DNA of 64,000 bases, from the NCBI RefSeq assembly GCF_023100805.1, contig NZ_CP095855.1:806001-870000 (forward strand). Direction: 5' to 3'. This document shows, piece after piece, positions 42,271-51,124 of the stretch (positions are counted from its first letter, which is position 1; every line of letters begins with the position of its first letter). The stretch comes from Chitinophaga filiformis (GTDB lineage: Bacteria > Bacteroidota > Bacteroidia > Chitinophagales > Chitinophagaceae). Under the pieces are notes generated by a model. That model was not told where the DNA came from. It searched no databases and saw nothing but the letters and a program-made list of their open reading frames with translations. A program made the position numbers and the translations under genes.

Positions 42271-43416
42271 CTACATTCTCTCCTGGTGTCTCAACCACCT
42301 TTCAGGAATCTCATTATTGCTTGCGGTTACATAATCGCTATAGGTGCAGGGAACGAAGTCTTTTCCTTTACCAGGCAACTGCATCCACCAGCGGCCCGTT
42401 TTTTTACTCTTAAGGAATACGGTATCAATATCTGCACAAACAATATTGAACTCATAAAAGGCTTCCCTTTCATTCAACAGAGCCTCCTTGTTCTTTACAG
42501 AACAGCCATCCACAAAATACCACAACATTTGCGCAATCTGTCTCGCTGTCAGGAAATCTTTATCTTTTTCCGGACGGTATCCGTAAATGCCATAGGTACT
42601 AAGCCTTCCGCTCATACCGGCATAGCGGGAGAGGGCGCAGGCTTCATCACCTCCCAGTCCGTTAGGGGAAAGTGTATTGGCCGGTGCGTCATTATGTTTG
42701 ATGATGTTGATATCAAGGCTCAACAGGTCTGTGTTCCTCAATACCGGCTCGATCTCTTCCAGATTTTCTCTCACTTTACCTAAGCGGTAGCAATCAAAGC
42801 GAAGTTTATCCAGCGTTTCCAACATGCGCGGATGTACGAAATAACTCTGGAATGCAAGGTGGTTGTAATGACGGATATAGTTAGGCTGTTCCGTCAGCAT
42901 ATCCATCAGAAAGCTATCCGCCGGAATAGGGGATTCTTCTTTCAGATCTATCAAAGCATCTGCAACAGTCACTTCGATCACATATTTCTGCGCAGCATAC
43001 GCTCTGTATTGCGCATAGGTAAGGTCATGCGAGCCGCCGAGGATGATGATGGTCTTGTTTGAGTTGATCAGTTCTGCCAGCACCGTTCTCAAAGCGGCAT
43101 ATGTATCTGCCAGTGAAACGCCTTTACGCAGGTTTCCCATGTCGGCGATCTTTACATCTTTATGCCAGTAAAATAAACTGTAAAATTCTCTTCTTACAAT
43201 ATCCGCTGCATCGGGGCCTTTTTTACCGGGACCATAACCGCGGTCTTCATTCACGCCCAGCAGGATTATATCTGCGATATCGAGATTAGGTGTATATCCT
43301 TCTTCATACAGATCTACGATTCCCCCAATCTGGAATTCATCGTATTCCTGATCATCATTCAGACTTGCTTTGGAAATAGGAAGGAGGTAATCATGGAGGA
43401 GTGTAAAGTCTGCCAT
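42271..43416 (-). CDS. arginase/formimidoylglutamase-family protein with altered metal site
   Basis: 381 residues from ATG 43416. The ureohydrolase fold is recognisable from LLGVNEDRGYGPGKKGPDAADIVRREFYSL, IIILGGSHDLTYAQYRAYAA, LLSLDINIIKHNDAP and GGDEACALSRYAGMS. Canonical enzymes bind two Mn with GGDH, DAHxD and SxDxDxxDP. Here GGDH reads GGSH, DAHxD reads DALID, and the third reads SLDINIIKHNDAP, so several Mn ligands are changed. Similar proteins in Bacteroidota are annotated as formimidoylglutamase. Whether this one is an enzyme with a different metal requirement or a non-catalytic relative is open. It is upstream of yitT in the same direction. Confidence 0.85.
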   Translation of the reverse strand: MADFTLLHDYLLPISKASLNDDQEYDEFQIGGIVDLYEEGYTPNLDIADIILLGVNEDRGYGPGKKGPDAADIVRREFYSLFYWHKDVKIADMGNLRKGVSLADTYAALRTVLAELINSNKTIIILGGSHDLTYAQYRAYAAQKYVIEVTVADALIDLKEESPIPADSFLMDMLTEQPNYIRHYNHLAFQSYFVHPRMLETLDKLRFDCYRLGKVRENLEEIEPVLRNTDLLSLDINIIKHNDAPANTLSPNGLGGDEACALSRYAGMSGRLSTYGIYGYRPEKDKDFLTARQIAQMLWYFVDGCSVKNKEALLNEREAFYEFNIVCADIDTVFLKSKKTGRWWMQLPGKGKDFVPCTYSDYVTASNNEIPERWLRHQERM

Positions 43417-43438
43417 CACAAGTGTTTTTGTTTGCCGG

Positions 43439-43446
43439 CAAACCTA
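43439..43446 (-). promoter_or_regulatory. -7 box of the ureohydrolase gene
   Basis: Minus strand TAGGTTTG, 22 bases before the ATG at 43416. Confidence 0.45.
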
Positions 43447-43566
43447 CGAATCAATTGCGAAATATGTTGTTTCGGGAAGAGATGAATTACGGATTAATAT
43501 TTCTTTTATGCATCAGGATGCCGCATGATCAATTGCTGGTCATGGATAAGCGGCCTTGCTTAGCTG

Positions 43567-43815
43567 TTAGTTCTTGTGAACAATGAATTCGAATGCTTTA
43601 TGCTCCTTCCTGGAAAATGCCCGCTGTAGTACAGATCTCTTGCTTGTGACACGGTTTTTGTTGCAATCAGCAACTTCCATAACATTACATAGGTACTCCA
43701 TGGTCTCCACCATTGTAAGCATATCGCTGATCTGCTTTACTGCATACTGGATCTGTTGTTCGCTATACCGATCTTCATGCAGTAAGATCAATAAATCCCT
43801 CTCTACCTGTTTCAT
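43567..43815 (-). CDS. small hypothetical protein
   Basis: 82 residues, mostly helical and charged (MKQVERDLLILLHEDRYSEQQIQYAVKQISDM in its first third) with two Cys and a basic C-terminal half (NRVTSKRSVLQRAFSRKEHK). No signal peptide or membrane segment. I do not recognise a family. The codon pattern and ATG start look genuine but the evidence is weak. It lies alone, about 150 bases from the small lipoprotein ORF upstream. Confidence 0.5.
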   Translation of the reverse strand: MKQVERDLLILLHEDRYSEQQIQYAVKQISDMLTMVETMEYLCNVMEVADCNKNRVTSKRSVLQRAFSRKEHKAFEFIVHKN

Positions 43816-43967
43816 TTGAATAATTTGACTGTTCCCTTAAATTTGTTAAAGGTGTTCTCATATAGGAGTAAGCGGCTTGGCGTGTATTCAACAACTGGAT
43901 GTTACAAGTAGTAATGTTTATCCTTCTTTCTTTCGGGAACTCAACGGCTAAAAAACCGGTACTTAAT

Positions 43968-44096
43968 TTAGTGCATCCGTTTTTTATTCATGGTAGGGCA
44001 CCCGCAATCGTTCTTCTTCAAAATCTTACAACCCTGACTCATAATGCTTAGGCTACTGCACACTAATAAAATAGTCAGCCATTTTCTTGTTATCAT
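43968..44096 (-). CDS. very small lipoprotein-like ORF
   Basis: 42 codons from ATG (44094-44096) to TAA (43968-43970). It has a short basic start (MITRKW), a hydrophobic core (LTILLVCSSLSIMSQG), a Cys at a plausible lipidation position, and a short tail KILKKNDCGCPTMNKKRMH. Short Bacteroidota lipoproteins with a terminal DCGCP motif have this layout. The lipobox (SQGC) is not canonical. No promoter was identified. The rest of the 390-base gap (43816-44205) has nothing else I can support. Confidence 0.55.
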   Translation of the reverse strand: MITRKWLTILLVCSSLSIMSQGCKILKKNDCGCPTMNKKRMH

Positions 44097-44205
44097 ACTC
44101 TTAAGTTCTGTTCGCTTTTGATAGATGCCTGTCTGTACGAGAGTTTACCTTTTCTTAACAGTGCGCATTTCTAAATTAAGCTAATTTCGTAAAAATTTCA
44201 AATAT

Positions 44206-45303
44206 TTGTCCACAATTTCTACGCGCAAAACGATTCTGATAGTCCCGCTCGACTGGGGATTAGGACATGCCACCCGCGACATCCCGCTTATCCATGAACT
44301 ATTAAACGCTGGCTGTAAGGTAGTTATTGCAGCAGAGGGCAAACATGCTTCACTTTTACAGCAGGAATTTCCCGAACTGACCATGCTGTCCCTGCCTGGT
44401 TACCGTATCCAGTATACACAAAAGGGCTGGCTGTTTGGCTGGAAGATCATTCAGCAGATCCCCAAGATCCTGAATGCTATTAAGTATGAACAACAATGGC
44501 TGCAGCAGGTAGTAAAAGAGCACCAGATCGACGCCGTTATTTCAGACAACCGCTTCGGGCTTTATCATAGTACAATCCCTACCGTTTTTATATCTCATCA
44601 GCTACTGATCAAAACGCCTTTTGGTGGTATCATCGAAAAGAGCCTGCAGTGGCTGAACTATCGCTATATACGTCGTTATGGCGCCTGCTGGATCCCCGAT
44701 TACGCAGATGCCAACAACCTCTCGGGTATATTGGGCCATCCTTCCGTATTGCCACCCAATACGACTTATCTGGGTTGCCTCAGCCGCTTTGAAGACCGGC
44801 CTGGTACACCACAACAATACGACCTGCTGGTGCTTATATCCGGTCCGGAACCGCAGCGCTCCAACCTGGAAAAGATCGTGCTGGACCAGATCAAGTCCCT
44901 GCCTATCAGCGCACTGATCGTCAGCGGTAAACCCGGCACACCGGAAATGCAACAGATCACTCCCCGGGTACAGCAGGTGAACCACCTCAATGCGAAAGAC
45001 CTCAACGAAGCGCTGCTGGCATCAAAAATGGTATTAAGCCGTTCCGGCTATACCACGTTGATGGACCTGGTGAAGCTGAACAAAAAGGCAATCCTGATCC
45101 CAACTCCCGGACAGTCGGAACAGGAATACCTGGGTAAGTTCCTCATGAAGAAGGGCTATTTTTATAATATATCCCAGCATGTATTTAATCTGAAGGAAGC
45201 ACTGGACGCTGCAGAGAAATTCGAATTCAAATCATTCGAACACGAACAGGATATGGAGCAGTACAAAGGAGTGGTGAGGACGTTTGTGGAAAGCCTCGGC
45301 TAA
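44206..45303 (+). CDS. MurG-like glycosyltransferase family protein
   Basis: 365 residues counted from TTG 44206. There is no ATG in the N-terminal part, and a stop lies 24 bases upstream in frame, so TTG (or a nearby ATT) must be used. It resembles the two-domain GT-B glycosyltransferase fold: ILIVPLDWGLGHATRDIPLIHELLNAG is the UDP-sugar N-domain opening, ISDNRFGLYHSTIPTVFISHQ follows, and the C-domain has SGPEPQRSNLEKIVLDQI and SRSGYTTLMDLVKLNKKAILIPTPGQSEQEYLGKFL. Proteins of this group are annotated as glycosyltransferase family 28 C-terminal. Acceptor and donor are unknown. Confidence 0.83.
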   Translation: MSTISTRKTILIVPLDWGLGHATRDIPLIHELLNAGCKVVIAAEGKHASLLQQEFPELTMLSLPGYRIQYTQKGWLFGWKIIQQIPKILNAIKYEQQWLQQVVKEHQIDAVISDNRFGLYHSTIPTVFISHQLLIKTPFGGIIEKSLQWLNYRYIRRYGACWIPDYADANNLSGILGHPSVLPPNTTYLGCLSRFEDRPGTPQQYDLLVLISGPEPQRSNLEKIVLDQIKSLPISALIVSGKPGTPEMQQITPRVQQVNHLNAKDLNEALLASKMVLSRSGYTTLMDLVKLNKKAILIPTPGQSEQEYLGKFLMKKGYFYNISQHVFNLKEALDAAEKFEFKSFEHEQDMEQYKGVVRTFVESLG

Positions 45304-45660
45304 CTACTTATCCGCAGCTGCCAGCAATCCTTCTACCGTTTTTTTATCGCTGCCCACGAAGATCTGCTTTCCGACAATTGCCACCGGCCTTTTCAGAAAG
45401 GTATATTCCTCCAGGATCAGGTCGCGGTAGTCTTTTTCCGTGAGCTCCTTTTCGTGTAAACCCATAGGGCGGTATTTCTGTGACCGGCGACTGAAAAGCG
45501 CCTCATAACTTCCTGCCAGTTTGTGCATTTCATCGAGTTGGGCCGGCGTAATCTTTTCGGTCTTAATGTCCTGCAGTACAAATCCGTTCTCTTTAGCGTT
45601 TATTTCCTCCAGGATGCGTTTGCAGGTACTGCAGGTAGATAAATGATATATTTTCTTCAT
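45304..45660 (-). CDS. ArsC/Spx-family thioredoxin-like protein
   Basis: 118 residues from ATG 45660; the open frame upstream has no supporting features. The active-site CSTC (YHLSTCSTCKRILEEI) is followed by the ArsC-family block (PAQLDEMHKLAGSYEALFSRRSQKYRPMG) and the cis-Pro motif LKRPVAIVGKQIFVG. The family includes arsenate reductase and Spx; members with CXXC and no arsenate triad often act as oxidoreductases or regulators. Its stop adjoins the stop of the convergent glycosyltransferase with no gap. Confidence 0.87.
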   Translation of the reverse strand: MKKIYHLSTCSTCKRILEEINAKENGFVLQDIKTEKITPAQLDEMHKLAGSYEALFSRRSQKYRPMGLHEKELTEKDYRDLILEEYTFLKRPVAIVGKQIFVGSDKKTVEGLLAAADK

Positions 45661-45792
45661 GTTATACACTTTCGACGCAAATATCCGCCGGCGGAAGGAA
45701 CTTCCAAAATATCGGGCCGTCATTCTCCCGCAAGCGATCTTATCCAGGAGAGATAATCTGCATTTGTTTATGCGTAATTCATCATTCATAAT

Positions 45793-45800
45793 TACTTTTG
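45793..45800 (+). promoter_or_regulatory. -7 box abutting the polA start codon
   Basis: TACTTTTG ends 4 bases before the ATG at 45805, which would give a leaderless polA transcript. A TTG lies 26 bases upstream, longer than ideal. Confidence 0.35.
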
Positions 45801-45804
45801 GCGG

Positions 45805-48627
45805 ATGCAAAAGAAATTGTTTTTACTGGATGCAATGGCGCTCATCTATCGCGCCTATTATGCATTGATCAGAAATCCACGCCTCACCAGCACCGGGAGG
45901 AATACCAACGCGCAGTTTGGGTTTACTTCTACCTTGCTGGACCTTATCAATAAAGAAAAACCCACCCATATGGCAGTGGCGTTCGACACGCACGCGCCTA
46001 CAGAAAGGCATTCCACCTTTGTCGATTATAAGGCTAACCGAATGGATGCTCCGGAAGACATTCTGGACTCCCTCGACGATATCAAACGTATTATCACCGG
46101 GTTCAATATTCCCGTCGTAGAGCTGGACGGCTATGAAGCAGATGACGTGATCGGCACCCTTGCCTGGCAGGCAGCAGATGCCGGTTACAGTGTTTACATG
46201 GTAACGCCGGATAAAGACTACGGGCAGCTGGTAAGGGAAAATGTTTTCATCTATAAACCGCCCTACATGGGTAACAAGGAAGAGATCCTTGGCCCTAAAG
46301 AGGTGTGTGAAAAATGGCAGATCACGGATGTACACCAGGTTATAGATATATTGGGCCTGATGGGAGATGCGGTGGATAACATCCCCGGCATTCCCGGCGT
46401 AGGAGAGAAGACCGCCATGAAACTGCTTTCCCAGTACGGCTCTGTAGAAGGAGTGATCGAGAATGCTGACAAGATTGGTGGAAAGATGGCGGAAAAGATC
46501 AAAGCCGGCGCAGAAAGCGCTATCCTTTCCAAACAGCTGGCCACCATTATCACCAATGTACCGGTTAGCTTCCATGAGGAAGATTTCTGCATCAAGCCAG
46601 CCAATAAGGAGCAATTGTCAGAAGTATTTACTGAACTGGAATTTAAAACCCTCGGGAAACGTATACTCGGAGATGGCTTTGCTACCGCAGCCACTATGGA
46701 ACCGGCCTCTCCGGCCAAAGCACAGCTGGACCTGTTTGGCAATGAGATCCAGGGCGCCGCGCCGCCTCCTTCTGAGGAAGCCCAGGAAACACCTGTAAGC
46801 GTGCTGGTTGCGGAAAAAAACATCAACAATACGCCGCATAACTATCTGCTGGCCGATACGCCGGAAAAAAGGAAGGAACTGCTGGAACTGCTGTTACAAC
46901 AGCAGGAGGTCTCTTTCGATACGGAAACGACAGGTACTGATGCCAATGCGGTTGAACTGGTCGGTATGAGCTTTTCCGTCAAAGCAGGAGAAGGCTGGTA
47001 TATACCCGTACCATCAGATAGGGCACAGGCACAGGAAATAGTAGATAGTTTCCGTCCGCTGTTCGACACCACGCATATCCTCTTCATCGGTCAGAATATC
47101 AAATACGATATGATCGTGCTGAAATGGTATGGTGTTGAAATAAAGGGCCCTGTCTTCGATACCATGCTGGCCCACTATCTCATAGAGCCGGAAGGCCGCC
47201 GTGGAATGGACCTGCTCAGCGCTCAGTACCTGCAATACGAGCCGGTGTCTATCGAGACGCTGATCGGCAAGAAAGGAAAGGGGCAGGGTAATATGCGGGA
47301 TGTGGAAATCGAAAAGATCAAGGACTATGCAGCAGAAGATGCCGACATTACCCTGCAGCTGAAGGAGAAATTCGCGCCATTACTGCCCTTGAAAGCGGTG
47401 GAAAAAGTGTTCTATGAAGTAGAAAATCCGCTGGTGAAAGTGCTGACCGATATGGAATATGAGGGTATTGCCCTCGATATACAGGCACTTTCCGATTACT
47501 CGCGCGAGCTCGAAAAAGAGATCAGGCGTGCAGAAGAAAGCGTTTATACACAAGCCGGGGTTCGTTTCAACCTGGCCTCACCGAAACAATTGGGAGAGGT
47601 ACTGTTTGAAAAACTGATGCTCGATCCTAAAGCCAAAAAGACCAGAACAGGACAGTATGCCACCGGTGAAGATGTGCTGGCGAAATTATCCTCCAAGCAT
47701 CAGATCGTAGAAGACATCCTGGTATTCCGTGAATTGAGCAAGCTGAAATCAACTTATGTGGATGCGCTTCCGCTGATGCTGAACAAGCGGACCAACCGCG
47801 TGCATACCTCCTACAACCAGGCGGTAGCTGTAACCGGGCGTCTCAGTTCCAACAACCCTAACCTGCAGAACATTCCCATCCGTACCGACAGAGGCAGGGA
47901 AGTGCGTAGAGCTTTCGTTGCACGGAATGAGGAATATGTATTACTGTCTGCCGATTACTCCCAGATCGAGCTGCGTATTATTGCCGCCATCAGCGAAGAT
48001 GTACACATGATCGAGGCCTTTCAGCAAGGGCTCGATATTCACGCGGCTACCGCCGCAAAGGTATACGGTGTGGAGCTGACGGACGTAACACCGGAAATGC
48101 GGCGTAACGCCAAGAGCGTAAACTTCGGTATCATCTATGGTGTAAGTGCCTTCGGGCTTTCCGAAAACCTGGGCATCGCCAGGGGAGAGGCTAAAACACT
48201 GATAGATAACTACTTTGCACAGTATCCGTCCATAAAACAATATATGGACAACCAGATAAAGTCTGCACAACTGAATGGTTATGTAGAAACATTGCTGGGC
48301 CGCAAGCGCTGGCTGAAGGATATCAATTCCTCCAATGCCGTAGTCAGGGGCTATGCAGAACGAAATGCCATCAACATGCCGATACAGGGTACCGCTGCCG
48401 ACATGATCAAACTTGCCATGATCGCCATCCATAAAAGGCTGAAACAGGAAAATCTCCGCTCCCGCATGATCCTGCAGGTGCATGATGAGCTGGTCTTCGA
48501 TGTGTACAAAGATGAACTGGAACTGATCAAGCCATTAATAGCAGAAGGTATGCGCAACGCCCTGCCACTGGCGGTACCTGTCGAAGTTGAAATAGGTACT
48601 GGCATCAACTGGCTGGAAGCGCATTAA
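45805..48627 (+). CDS. polA: DNA polymerase I
   Basis: 940 residues with all three domains. The 5' nuclease (about 1-290) opens LFLLDAMALIYRAYYALI and has VTPDKDYGQLV and GDAVDNIPGIPGVGEKTA. The 3'-5' exonuclease is active-type (SFDTETTGTDA with Asp and Glu, IGQNIKYDMIVL, YAAEDADITLQL). The polymerase domain has TGRLSSNNPNLQNIP, SADYSQIELRIIA, RRNAKSVNFGIIYG and LQVHDELVFD. A Pro/Glu linker (about residues 295-330) joins the first two domains. It is full length for Bacteroidota PolA. It is a single-gene unit with a strong terminator. Confidence 0.98.
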   Translation: MQKKLFLLDAMALIYRAYYALIRNPRLTSTGRNTNAQFGFTSTLLDLINKEKPTHMAVAFDTHAPTERHSTFVDYKANRMDAPEDILDSLDDIKRIITGFNIPVVELDGYEADDVIGTLAWQAADAGYSVYMVTPDKDYGQLVRENVFIYKPPYMGNKEEILGPKEVCEKWQITDVHQVIDILGLMGDAVDNIPGIPGVGEKTAMKLLSQYGSVEGVIENADKIGGKMAEKIKAGAESAILSKQLATIITNVPVSFHEEDFCIKPANKEQLSEVFTELEFKTLGKRILGDGFATAATMEPASPAKAQLDLFGNEIQGAAPPPSEEAQETPVSVLVAEKNINNTPHNYLLADTPEKRKELLELLLQQQEVSFDTETTGTDANAVELVGMSFSVKAGEGWYIPVPSDRAQAQEIVDSFRPLFDTTHILFIGQNIKYDMIVLKWYGVEIKGPVFDTMLAHYLIEPEGRRGMDLLSAQYLQYEPVSIETLIGKKGKGQGNMRDVEIEKIKDYAAEDADITLQLKEKFAPLLPLKAVEKVFYEVENPLVKVLTDMEYEGIALDIQALSDYSRELEKEIRRAEESVYTQAGVRFNLASPKQLGEVLFEKLMLDPKAKKTRTGQYATGEDVLAKLSSKHQIVEDILVFRELSKLKSTYVDALPLMLNKRTNRVHTSYNQAVAVTGRLSSNNPNLQNIPIRTDRGREVRRAFVARNEEYVLLSADYSQIELRIIAAISEDVHMIEAFQQGLDIHAATAAKVYGVELTDVTPEMRRNAKSVNFGIIYGVSAFGLSENLGIARGEAKTLIDNYFAQYPSIKQYMDNQIKSAQLNGYVETLLGRKRWLKDINSSNAVVRGYAERNAINMPIQGTAADMIKLAMIAIHKRLKQENLRSRMILQVHDELVFDVYKDELELIKPLIAEGMRNALPLAVPVEVEIGTGINWLEAH

Positions 48628-48651
48628 CGCAACCAGTGCCTTAAATAATTA

Positions 48652-48709
48652 AAAACCAGGGACTAACGCGCACAAGCATGCATCAATGTGTGCGTTAGTT
48701 CCTGGTTTC
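48652..48709 (+). terminator. long hairpin terminator after polA
   Basis: AACCAGGGACTAACGCGCAC (48654-48673) pairs over 20 bases, with two G-T wobbles, with 48687-48706. It is followed by TTTCTT. Confidence 0.7.
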
Positions 48710-48865
48710 TTACTGTTTATCCAGCTTCATGGCCGCCTCTTGAAAAGTTCATATCGAATCCCCCCGGTAACTCCATTGCAGCTACTGTTTTTCCCGCCGA
48801 TAATTGGTGCTTTTTCCCTTGTTCCCCCTATTGTGTTTTCCAAAATCCTTTACTAGTTTTCGCCC

Positions 48866-49387
48866 ATGATCCTGACGCCTCGCCTTCAATTATTACCATG
48901 TACCCTGCAGTATTTCGAAGCACTGTTACAGGGAGAAGAGGTATTGGGTGAATTGCTAAACATCCATATCCCCGAATCCTGGACAGAGTTTCCGGAAGTG
49001 ATACTTGTAGCATACGACAAACTCCGTAATGACCCCTCCATGCTTGGCTGGTTCTTTTACCTGGTGATACACCAGGAAGACAAACGCCTCATGGGCGCCG
49101 GAGGTTTTAAAGGCCGCCCCGACCGGGCAGGAACCGTAGAAATAGGGTATGAGATCTCATCTCCCTACCGAGAGCAGGGATATGGCACAGAACTGACACA
49201 GGCGCTGGTCCGCTTTGCATTTAACCATTCCTACGTCAACAAGGTGATTGCCCATACGGAAGAAGAATATAATGCTGCCGTGAAAGTGCTTCAAAAATCG
49301 GGCATGCACTTCGTAGGGGAAGCCCCTGAACAACTGTGGAGATGGGAGATATCCCGGGAGGAATATCTTGTTCACTGTGTAAAATGA
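48866..49387 (+). CDS. GNAT acetyltransferase
   Basis: 173 residues: MILTPRLQLLPC start, GWFFYLVIHQEDKRLMGAGGFKGRPDRAGTVEIGYEISSPYREQGYGTELTQALVRFAF with the acetyl-CoA signature (EQGYGTE), then KVIAHTEEEYNAAVKVLQKSGM and EYLVHC at the end. This is the RimJ/RimL-like class; the substrate is unknown. A TAGTTTTC near-consensus -7 box ends 4 bases before the ATG. The gene is separate from polA by the terminator. Confidence 0.88.
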   Translation: MILTPRLQLLPCTLQYFEALLQGEEVLGELLNIHIPESWTEFPEVILVAYDKLRNDPSMLGWFFYLVIHQEDKRLMGAGGFKGRPDRAGTVEIGYEISSPYREQGYGTELTQALVRFAFNHSYVNKVIAHTEEEYNAAVKVLQKSGMHFVGEAPEQLWRWEISREEYLVHCVK

Positions 49388-49557
49388 TGCTCCTGCTTTC
49401 CCCCGGGACCGCAGGTTCCGGTACTGCCGGAAGATTGTTTTAACGGCAGCCTGCAATCTATTGCAACTCCCACTCATCATTCTTTATTCATTAAGAGTGC
49501 CTGTTTTAACTTAGATTCGGCCACTATTTTTTTAAATCTCCGAAAAACATCATTACA

Positions 49558-50700
49558 ATGAAGACATGGGCGCTATGCCTTGCCGCTTTTTTTTCCACAG
49601 CGGCTATCGCACAAACAACCAATAAGGAAGGCAGTAACTATAAGTTCACTGTTATAAAAAACCTCGACGCAGGTGATGTAGAAAACCAGGGCAATACCGG
49701 TACATGCTGGTCCTTCTCCGGACTTTCCTTCTTTCAGGCCGAAGCGCTTCGCATCGGAAAAGGCAAGAATGTTAACCTCAGCGAGATGTATGTAGTTAGA
49801 AAAATGTATCCCCTGAAAGCATCTAACTATGTTCGTATGCACGGTAAAGCCAATTTCGGAGAGGGCGGCGGATTTCCTGACGACCTGCTCTGCCTCCGTG
49901 AATATGGCCTTGTACCACAAAGCGTATACGACGGCAATCGCGTAAAAACTTACAACCATGCCGAAATGACATCCATCCTGGAAGGAATGGTGAAGAAGAT
50001 CGGTGCTACCGAATCTACCATCAACCCTAACTGGAGCAAAGCTTTTGATGGTGTATTGAACGCCTATATCGGAGATGCCCCTGAAAAATTTGAGTATAAC
50101 GGCAAGAGCTATACCCCCAAAACTTTCGTCAAGGAACTGGGATTGGATGCGGATGATTACGTGTTTATCACCTCTTTCACTCACCATCCTTACTATCAAC
50201 AGTTTGTACTGGAAGTCCCCGACAACTGGAACTGGGATAAAATGTACAATGTTCCTCTCAATGACCTCACAGCCATCACAGAGAATGCTATCCAGAATGG
50301 CTATACTGTTGCCTGGGCTTCTGACGTAAGCGAGAAAGGCTTCAATTTCGGACAGGGCCTGGCTATCGTTCCCGACGTTGCAAGCCTTACACCTGATCAG
50401 CTAAGCAAAGCCTTCACTGAACCGGTACAGGAATTAACCATCACTCCCGAGCTTCGTCAGCAGGCTTTTGATAATTACGAAACACAGGACGATCATGGTA
50501 TGCACATCGTTGGTATGGCGAAAGACCAGAACGGAAAAGTTTTCTTCCGTGTGAAGAATTCCTGGGGAACTGCTAATCCCGGCAACGGCTATTTCTATGC
50601 TTCCGAACCTTTCTTTGCGTACAAAACGACCAGCATTATGCTGAACAAAAAAGCAATTCCGGCGGACATTGCGAAGAAGTTAGGGATCAAACAGTCTTAA
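49558..50700 (+). CDS. secreted C1-family cysteine peptidase (aminopeptidase C/bleomycin hydrolase-like)
   Basis: 380 residues with a signal peptide (CLAAFFSTAAIAQ). The papain-like catalytic site is complete: Cys50 in QGNTGTCWSFSGLSFFQAE, His316 in DDHGMHIVGMAKDQNG, and Asn334 in RVKNSWG. The order and EAEALR-like helix resemble the PepC/bleomycin hydrolase group, but a signal peptide is unusual for cytoplasmic PepC, suggesting a periplasmic or secreted role. A perfect hairpin terminator follows. Confidence 0.9.
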   Translation: MKTWALCLAAFFSTAAIAQTTNKEGSNYKFTVIKNLDAGDVENQGNTGTCWSFSGLSFFQAEALRIGKGKNVNLSEMYVVRKMYPLKASNYVRMHGKANFGEGGGFPDDLLCLREYGLVPQSVYDGNRVKTYNHAEMTSILEGMVKKIGATESTINPNWSKAFDGVLNAYIGDAPEKFEYNGKSYTPKTFVKELGLDADDYVFITSFTHHPYYQQFVLEVPDNWNWDKMYNVPLNDLTAITENAIQNGYTVAWASDVSEKGFNFGQGLAIVPDVASLTPDQLSKAFTEPVQELTITPELRQQAFDNYETQDDHGMHIVGMAKDQNGKVFFRVKNSWGTANPGNGYFYASEPFFAYKTTSIMLNKKAIPADIAKKLGIKQS

Positions 50701-50723
50701 TTATCTCTCTATTTCATAGTGTG

Positions 50724-50757
50724 CGGCTGTCTCGTTTGAGACAGCCGTTCTTGTTTT
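50724..50757 (+). terminator. rho-independent terminator after the C1 peptidase
   Basis: CGGCTGTCTC (50724-50733) pairs with GAGACAGCCG (50738-50747), followed by TTCTTGTTTTC. Confidence 0.8.
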
Positions 50758-50762
50758 CAGAT

Positions 50763-51124
50763 GAGTGTTCCATAAAGTCTAGAGCGTACATCTTTTTTGG
50801 CGTTGGGGATACCGCGCGGTTTCAGGCTGGGATTACTGCCCATAATTTCGCGCCGCGAAACATTTTTAACCTTCAGAATTGAGTTTGTTCCATAAGTCAA
50901 AAGCGTACATCTTTTTAGGGTGGGGGATACTGCGCAGTTTCAGGCTGGGATCACTGGCTATAATTCTTTGAAGCTGCGCAAGATGAAGCATCGGGAATCG
51001 TATTTAGCTTTGGATTTTCTATTAAACCCCCATTAAGCGTACCGGCCGGCTTCAAATAATTAAGGCCAGTGATTCCCACCTGAAAACCCGTCGTATCCCT
51101 ACACCAAAACATATTTGACAAAGT
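50763..51124. repeat. three diverged ~90 bp repeats, the third inverted
   Basis: R1 50763-50848 and R2 50881-50979 are direct repeats sharing GTTCCATAA, AGCGTACATCTTTTT, GGGGATAC and TTTCAGGCTGGGAT blocks. R3 (51044-51124) is an inverted relative of R2, sharing GGGATAC, TTTTCAGG, TCACTGGC and TTTGAAGC blocks on the minus strand. R2 and R3 thus flank about 65 bases as an imperfect inverted repeat. The whole 50701-51329 region has no gene I can support. It may be a MITE-like or decayed mobile element. Confidence 0.7.

Noticed and set aside
42271-43416. Calling the ureohydrolase-family gene a true arginase
   Set aside because: The Mn-binding motifs are altered and the gene is longer than usual arginases, so only the family name is supported.
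47941-48483. Minus-strand frame opposite the polymerase domain of polA
   Set aside because: It is a shadow of a highly conserved coding region.
49573-50199. Long minus-strand frame opposite the C1 peptidase gene
   Set aside because: It mirrors a gene with complete catalytic residues; the product has no recognisable features.
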